Made by a program: the position numbers and the translations under genes. The notes under the pieces were generated by a model, which had not been told where the DNA came from, ran no database searches, and saw only the letters and a program-made list of their open reading frames with translations. Positions 59,417 to 64,000 of a stretch of DNA of 64,000 nt are shown here, piece by piece. Source of the stretch: Streptomyces sp. NBC_01267 (GTDB lineage Bacteria > Actinomycetota > Actinomycetes > Streptomycetales > Streptomycetaceae); assembly GCF_036241575.1 (NCBI RefSeq), contig NZ_CP108455.1, forward strand, positions 7,237,001-7,301,000, written 5' to 3'. Position 1 is the stretch's first letter. Every line of letters begins with the position of its first letter.

Positions 59417-60733
59417 GTGAGGCCTCAGGCCACCGACATATGTCAGATCGCCGAACAGCGCCGGACGGCCGACCGTGGCAGAACCGGCCACCGCACCCTG
59501 ACCGCGTCGGCCACCGTGCACGCGTCCACCGCGCCATTCTTCGGCCGGCACGACCATTCCGCCCTGCGTGACGCGCTCGCCGCCGCCGCCGAGGACGCCA
59601 TCATCTACGACCTGGACGGCATCGGTCGCCAGTACGCAGCCCTGTGCGCCGAACTGCCGGGTGCTGCTATTCGGTTCGCGATGAAAGCATGCCCGGTGGA
59701 CGAGGTGCTCGACCATCTCGCCCGGCTCGGTTCCGGCTTCGACGCGGCCAGCCCGCAGGAGATCGCCCAGGCGCTGCGCACCGGGGTAGCCCCCGAACTG
59801 ATCCACTACGGCAACACCGTCAAGTCCGACCGCAACATCGCCGAGGCCTATCGGCTGGGCGTGCGTGACTTTGCCACTGACAGCCGGGAGGACGTCGCCG
59901 CGATCGCCGAACACGCGCCCGGCTCACGGGTGTTCTGTCGGATCGCGACCACCGGCGATGGTGCGCTGTGGGGCCTGAGCCACAAGTTCGGCTGCTCGCC
60001 CGAGGATGCCCTGCGGGTGCTCGGTGCCGCCCGGGCCGCCGGGCTGGTGCCCTCCGGCCTGTCGGTACATGTCGGCTCCCAGCAGATGACAGCCGAAGCA
60101 TGGGGCGAGGCGATCGAGACGCTGGCCGCTCTGCTGGAGACACTCAACTGGCACGGCATCGTTCCGGACCGGATCAACCTCGGTGGTGGTCTGCCCGCGC
60201 TCAGCGTCCTCGACCGGCGTGGCCGGCCGCTGGAACCGCCGCTGGACAAGATGCTCACGGTGATCCGCGAAGGTGTGGAACGGCTGCGCGCCGTCAACGC
60301 CGCCCCGCTGGACTTCCTGCTGGAGCCCGGCCGCCACCTCGTCGCTGACCACGGTGCGATCCGTGCCCACGTCGCCCGGCTCACCTCCCGCCATCGGCTC
60401 GACGGCATCCGTGAGAACTGGCTCTACCTCAGCTGCGGAAAGTTCAACGGGCTCTACGAGATGGACCAGTTGCAGTACCGGCTGGAGTTTCCCACCCGCC
60501 CCGGGGGGCAGTTCGTCAACGCCGTGGTTGCCGGCCCGACCTGCGACAGCGACGACGCGTACGCGCAGGACGGCATGGTGCGGGTTCCGCGCACGATCGT
60601 CTCCGGCGACCCGGTCTGGGTCCACTCCTGCGGTGCGTACGCCGCCGCCTACACCACCCAGGGATTCAACGGCTTCGCACCGCTGCCGTACACCTGCATC
60701 GGTGGCCCGGCTCCGGACGGAGGCGGCACATGA
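59417..60733 (+). CDS. Type III PLP-dependent decarboxylase (ornithine/diaminopimelate decarboxylase fold)
   Basis: A 438-residue enzyme read from the GTG at 59417 (GGGGAG seven bases before); ATG 59318 is a longer alternative. The barrel has the PLP Lys in AIRFAMKACP, ASPQEIAQALRTGV, HVGSQQM, NLGGGLPAL and LLEPGRHLVADHGA; the C-terminal domain has VAGPTCDSDDAYAQDG with the catalytic Cys-Asp and VHSCGAYAAAYTTQGFNGF. These match ornithine/lysine/diaminopimelate decarboxylases; which amino acid is used cannot be told. Its ATGA overlap with a GNAT gene and nearby ligase and ketosynthase suggest a biosynthetic role, producing an amine to be acylated or ligated. Confidence 0.88.
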   Translation: MRPQATDICQIAEQRRTADRGRTGHRTLTASATVHASTAPFFGRHDHSALRDALAAAAEDAIIYDLDGIGRQYAALCAELPGAAIRFAMKACPVDEVLDHLARLGSGFDAASPQEIAQALRTGVAPELIHYGNTVKSDRNIAEAYRLGVRDFATDSREDVAAIAEHAPGSRVFCRIATTGDGALWGLSHKFGCSPEDALRVLGAARAAGLVPSGLSVHVGSQQMTAEAWGEAIETLAALLETLNWHGIVPDRINLGGGLPALSVLDRRGRPLEPPLDKMLTVIREGVERLRAVNAAPLDFLLEPGRHLVADHGAIRAHVARLTSRHRLDGIRENWLYLSCGKFNGLYEMDQLQYRLEFPTRPGGQFVNAVVAGPTCDSDDAYAQDGMVRVPRTIVSGDPVWVHSCGAYAAAYTTQGFNGFAPLPYTCIGGPAPDGGGT

Positions 60734-61275
60734 CCGGCACCCGGCTCCGGTTGCTCCGGGAGGAGGACTGGGATGAGGTGGTCGTGCTGGAGGAACGCGC
60801 CTACGCGGCGAGCGGCCTGTCCGAGGGAGAGGCAGCACTGCGCTCCCGGCACCGTGCCTCGCCCTCGACCTGTTTCGTGCTGGAGGACGCGGGCGGCTTC
60901 GGCGGCTACCTGCTCGCACTGCCGTACCCACTCTTCCGCTGCCCGGACCTGAGCCTGGCCGAGGAACGCGCGGCACAGGGGAGCAACCTGCACCTCCACG
61001 ACCTGGTGATCGCCGAGCGGGCACGTGGTCGGGGCTTGGCCGGCCTGATGCAACAGCACCTGGAGGAGACGGGGCGTGCGGCCCGGTACCGGACGCTCTC
61101 TCTGGTAGCCGTGCACGGCTCACAGGTGCTGTGGACCACGCTGGGCTACCGCGCCCGGCCCGAGATCGGGTTGCCCGCGAGCTACGGTGCCGAGGCGGTC
61201 TACATGGCGAAGCCGCTGGAACACGCTGTCACCGATCCGGCTCTCGAGTCCTCATCCGGAGCCGAAGTAGGCTGA
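60730..61275 (+). CDS. GNAT family N-acetyltransferase
   Basis: A 181-residue protein overlapping the decarboxylase stop by four bases (ATGA). The acyl-CoA loop is seen as HDLVIAERARGRGLAGLMQQHLEE (R/Q-x-x-G-x-G/A pattern RGRGLA), and TLSLVAVHGSQVLWTTLGYRARPE is the usual end strand and helix. It transfers an acetyl or other acyl group, plausibly to the amine made by the decarboxylase. Confidence 0.88.
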   Translation: MTGTRLRLLREEDWDEVVVLEERAYAASGLSEGEAALRSRHRASPSTCFVLEDAGGFGGYLLALPYPLFRCPDLSLAEERAAQGSNLHLHDLVIAERARGRGLAGLMQQHLEETGRAARYRTLSLVAVHGSQVLWTTLGYRARPEIGLPASYGAEAVYMAKPLEHAVTDPALESSSGAEVG

Positions 61276-61637
61276 TGCGGATGCTCCCCGTCCCCGATGT
61301 GTTCCGCCGCTCCCAACTGGCCATCGGGCACTGTCCTTCATGCTCGGATTCCAGTACACCACCTCGGCTCCCGGTTACTCCCCGCACAGGTGCACCGTGG
61401 GAGCCAGGTGCGCCGGGCCATCTGTCGGGCTGACACGGGACTGAGTGCGTGGCAGACACCCGGCGCAATGCCTGCGGACTGGTTGGCCGGCTCACTGCCA
61501 GGGGGGAGTCCCCTGGCAGCGAGCCGAGCGCACGAGTTGTCGGACACCGAGCGGGCCTCGTTGTCCACCACGCGCGACGAGCGACCACCGTCGCGGTGAT
61601 CAGCGCCCGCGAGCTGGAGAGCGACAATGATGCCCCG
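61276..61637. other. Convergent gap, terminator but no gene
   Basis: 362 bases between the GNAT and ligase stops. Short open frames on either strand (for example 61297-61599) have no ribosome site or domain. The only clear element is the hairpin at 61489-61525. Confidence 0.5.
61489..61525. terminator. Bidirectional hairpin between convergent genes
   Basis: A 16-bp stem with one mismatch: left arm 61489-61504 (GGCTCaCTGCCAGGGG), loop GGAGT, right arm 61510-61525. It lies between the GNAT and glutamine-synthetase-like genes, which point at each other. Confidence 0.7.
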
Positions 61638-62978
61638 TCAGTACCTCCAACGGACAGCCTCGATGACCTCCGCATCCGTGTGCGTCGCGAACAGCTCTGC
61701 CTCCGCCCGCCGGACGGACAGCACGGCCTCGTACAGTTCGGGGCCGAGTGCCTGCCGCAGCAGTGCGGACTTCTCGTACGCGTCGGTCGTCTCCGACAGG
61801 CTCGCAGGGAGGCGCTCGGCGCTGCCGAGAGCGGCGGGGTCGCTCCGGGTCTCGGGAGGCAGGGGCAGGCCGGCGTCGAGACCGGCGAGTCCGGCGGCCA
61901 GCACGCCACCGATCTCCAGGTAGGGGTTGGCGGCGGCGTCGAAGCACTTGAACTCGGCGTTGGCCTGCCCGGCGGTGGAGCCGGCGATCAGGCGCAGCGC
62001 TGCCTCACGGTTCTCCAGGCCCCAGCATCGGTAAGCTCCAGCAAAGCGGGAGGGGACCAGACGCAGGTAGGAGGCGGCGCTGGGCGCGCCGAGAGCGAGC
62101 AGGGCGGGCAACTCGGCCAGTACGCCCGCGAGGAACTGCTCGGCGTCGGGGTGCAGTCCGTGACGGCCGGGGCCGCCGTGTCCGAGGTTCTGGCCCTGTC
62201 GCCAGAGGCTGAGGTGCAGGTGACCGCCGTTGCCGAGCGAGCCCTCGGTGAAGACGGGCGAGTACGAGACCCGCAGGCCGTGCCGGGCGGAGACGGCCCG
62301 GATGGTGTGGCGTACCAGCATCGTGGTGTCGGCCGCCTCGACCGGCCCCTCGGCGGCGACCGAGACCTCGAACTGCCCGGCGGCGTACTCGGGGTGGAGC
62401 TGCAGCACGGCCAACCCCTGCTTGGTGAGGGCGCGCAGCACATCCCGAAGGTAGTCGGAGTGCTCGATGAAGCGGGTCATCCCGAACCCGGGCCCGGCTG
62501 TTGCGGGGTCTCCGGCGGCGTCTGCCACCACCCACTCGATCTCGATCCCGGCTCGCACCGAGAGCCCGCGCCGCTCGACCGCCTCGGTGACCCGGCGGGC
62601 GAAGCCACGCTGGCAGCCGGGATGCGGGGTGCCGTCCTGGGCATAGCGGTCGGCCGGAGCCCAGGCCCAACCGGGCTGTGCGGCGAGCGGGGTGAGCCTG
62701 TCGAGGTCGGGGACGAGCCGCAGGTCGCCCATCGGGCCGGTACTCGAAGGTGCGGTGGTGAAGGAGTCGTCCACCAGGGAGACGTCGAAGCACGGTACGG
62801 CGCCGACACCGTACCCGGCGGCGTGTTCGAGTTGGGTGAGCGGGACGGACTTCACCCGGGTGAGCCCGGCGTTGTCGACCCAGCCGAACACTACCCCGTC
62901 GATTCCGTCGGCAGTGAGCTGAGCTTCGGTCGCCCGGGCCTGGGCGACCCGTTCGGCCCGGGAGTGTGTGGTGGTCAT
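61638..62978 (-). CDS. Glutamine synthetase family ligase (gamma-glutamyl-amine synthetase-like)
   Basis: A 446-residue GS-fold ligase. It lacks the long N-terminal region of GlnA but keeps the catalytic domain: the Glu pair in RAGIEIEWVV, LHPEYAAGQFEVSV, NGGHLHLSLWRQGQ with the His, and the C-terminal EFKCFDAAANPYLEIGGVLAAGLAGL. This size and motif set match GlnA-like enzymes that join glutamate to amines or polyamines (PuuA/GlnA3-type) rather than to ammonia. ATG 62978 or 62987; neither has a strong ribosome site. By context it may use the product of the decarboxylase or a polyketide-type amine (inference). Confidence 0.85.
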   Translation of the reverse strand: MTTTHSRAERVAQARATEAQLTADGIDGVVFGWVDNAGLTRVKSVPLTQLEHAAGYGVGAVPCFDVSLVDDSFTTAPSSTGPMGDLRLVPDLDRLTPLAAQPGWAWAPADRYAQDGTPHPGCQRGFARRVTEAVERRGLSVRAGIEIEWVVADAAGDPATAGPGFGMTRFIEHSDYLRDVLRALTKQGLAVLQLHPEYAAGQFEVSVAAEGPVEAADTTMLVRHTIRAVSARHGLRVSYSPVFTEGSLGNGGHLHLSLWRQGQNLGHGGPGRHGLHPDAEQFLAGVLAELPALLALGAPSAASYLRLVPSRFAGAYRCWGLENREAALRLIAGSTAGQANAEFKCFDAAANPYLEIGGVLAAGLAGLDAGLPLPPETRSDPAALGSAERLPASLSETTDAYEKSALLRQALGPELYEAVLSVRRAEAELFATHTDAEVIEAVRWRY

Positions 62979-63197
62979 GCCGCCCATGCTGGTGCTCGCG
63001 GCAGCGGGTGCGTCAGGAATCACCGGGAGTTCACCCGTCCGTGAACGGACGGAGCAGAGACGCGACATGGGACGGGCAACGACCGCGAAACATGATGCGT
63101 TTCCTGTGCCCGGGTGTTCGCATTCCGGAGGCTCGCCTCGTCCGGGATCGACGGGGTTCGACAACCCACCTGGGTGCCTATCAGTTCTGTGGATCGG

Positions 63198-64000
63198 TCA
63201 GGCGTGCCGGAGGCAGAGGGTTCCCCACTGGAAGCCTGCGCCGATTCCGGACAGTACGTAGGTGTCTCCCGGGAGCAGGGAGCCCTCGGCGATGGTGGTG
63301 TGCAGTGCGGTGAACAGGCCGGCCGATCCGGTGTTGCCCAGTCGGTCGATGGTGATGGGTGCACGCTCACGGGGAACGCCCAGGGCGGCCATGGTCTCCG
63401 TGAGGATGTTCAAGTTGGCCTGGTGCAGGAAGAAGTGCCGGACCTGGTCGACCGGCACACCGGCGCGGTGGGTGGCGCTCATGATGCTCTCGGGCAGGCG
63501 TGTGGTTGCAGCGTTCCAGACGGCGCGGCCGTCCATGGACAGGTAGTGGTCTCCGGCGGCGACGGTGGCGGTGCTGGCGGGCAGCCGGGAGCCTCCCGCG
63601 GGGATCTGGACGTCGTAGGAGAGCTGGGAGCCCAGGTTGTAGGAGAGCAGGCCTGCTCCAGGGGTGTCGGCACGGGTGAGGACGACGGCTGCTGCGGCGT
63701 CCCCGAAGAAGACACCTGTGGTGCGGTCGGTGGGATCGGTGATCCTGGAAGCGCAGTCGGCCGCGAGGAGCAGGATGGTGGTGATGGAGGGGTTCTGCAG
63801 GAGGTGGGCGGCGATCAGCATGGCCTGGATGCCGGAGGCGCAGGCGGCTTGGGTGACGTCCAAGGACAGAGCGCGGTGGGCACCGAGGGCGTCTTTCACG
63901 ATCAGCGCGGTCGACACGAGCGGCTGGTCCCAGGTATAGGTGGCGACGATGACCGCGTCCAGACGCGCGGGCTCGATGCCGGCTGCGTCCAGGGCCGGTT
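63198..64000 (-). CDS. KAS III-like 3-oxoacyl-ACP synthase (partial, runs off right edge)
   Basis: About 267 residues of a thiolase-fold enzyme whose start lies beyond the window. The active-site Cys is in LDVTQAACASGIQAML, His in RHFFLHQANLNIL, Asn in RLGNTGSAGLFTAL; the frame stays open to the edge (ARLDAVIVATYTWDQPLVS). Normal KAS III is about 330 residues, so roughly 60 residues are missing. This group includes FabH and enzymes that use unusual acyl donors in secondary metabolism. Together with the ligase and decarboxylase it suggests a biosynthetic cluster extending to the right. Confidence 0.85.
   Translation of the reverse strand, partial: PALDAAGIEPARLDAVIVATYTWDQPLVSTALIVKDALGAHRALSLDVTQAACASGIQAMLIAAHLLQNPSITTILLLAADCASRITDPTDRTTGVFFGDAAAAVVLTRADTPGAGLLSYNLGSQLSYDVQIPAGGSRLPASTATVAAGDHYLSMDGRAVWNAATTRLPESIMSATHRAGVPVDQVRHFFLHQANLNILTETMAALGVPRERAPITIDRLGNTGSAGLFTALHTTIAEGSLLPGDTYVLSGIGAGFQWGTLCLRHA

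Noticed and set aside
61297..61599. Small frames in the convergent gap after the GNAT gene
   Set aside because: They cross the terminator hairpin and have no ribosome site.

Overview
The window is very GC-rich, uses GTG and TTG starts freely, has strong third-position GC bias and is packed with ABC sugar and peptide transport operons, twin-type lipoprotein signals, ROK, LacI and MarR regulators and a Ser/Thr kinase with a PQQ-like sensor. This is typical of a Streptomyces-type actinobacterial chromosome, probably outside the most conserved core. All gene calls rest on reading translated sequence and motifs; no database search was possible.

Layout. 0-2 kb: an edge-truncated zinc-ribbon (CpXC-like) protein with a small acidic partner, then a NUDIX hydrolase. 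2.3-8.6 kb: a minus-strand sugar locus with two paralogous GT-B glycosyltransferases flanking a UDP-sugar epimerase, a UDP-HexNAc/UDP-sugar dehydrogenase and an N,N-dimethylformamidase-like protein. 9.5-14.4 kb: a compact plus-strand cluster that I read as a RiPP pathway. It holds a 24-residue peptide too short for ordinary gene calling, an HExxH peptide-modifying enzyme, a YcaO protein with a C-terminal PxPxP, a methyltransferase, a cytochrome P450 and a 3Fe-4S-type ferredoxin. 14.6-18.3 kb: lipoprotein, enoyl-CoA hydratase/HIBYL-CoA hydrolase, DUF6295, dienelactone hydrolase and a divergent MarR regulator. 18.4-26 kb: a carbohydrate catabolic operon (DUF2264, D-2-hydroxyacid dehydrogenase, ABC permeases, binding lipoprotein) with a DeoR-headed/LacI-bodied regulator. 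26-35 kb: M81 (MlrC-like) peptidase, ROK repressor and a divergent oligopeptide ABC transporter. 35-39.6 kb: endonuclease V, DoxX, acetate transporter and acetyl-CoA synthetase, the last two separated by a perfect 31-bp inverted repeat. 39.6-45.4 kb: Gfo/Idh oxidoreductase, sugar ABC system and a ROK regulator. 45.5-47.8 kb: kinase. 48-58.6 kb: an alpha-galactoside-type locus with two GH36-like enzymes, a secreted (alpha/alpha)6 glycosidase, an ABC system and a LacI repressor. 58.9 kb: a displaced tRNA 3' end with its terminator, which looks like an attachment-site scar. 59.4-64 kb: type III PLP decarboxylase, GNAT, glutamine-synthetase-like ligase and a KAS III-like enzyme running off the right edge, probably the start of another biosynthetic cluster.

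Working together. Most operons pair one importer with the enzymes that consume its cargo and a cargo-sensing repressor. The 9.5-14.4 kb cluster is the most novel part: the putative precursor has no Cys or Thr and a single Ser, so the usual YcaO azoline chemistry would have almost no substrate unless another enzyme first installs beta-hydroxyls. That makes the HExxH plus YcaO pairing the point most worth following. Short tandem repeats (14-18 bp) recur at several gene boundaries between 16.6 and 23.4 kb.
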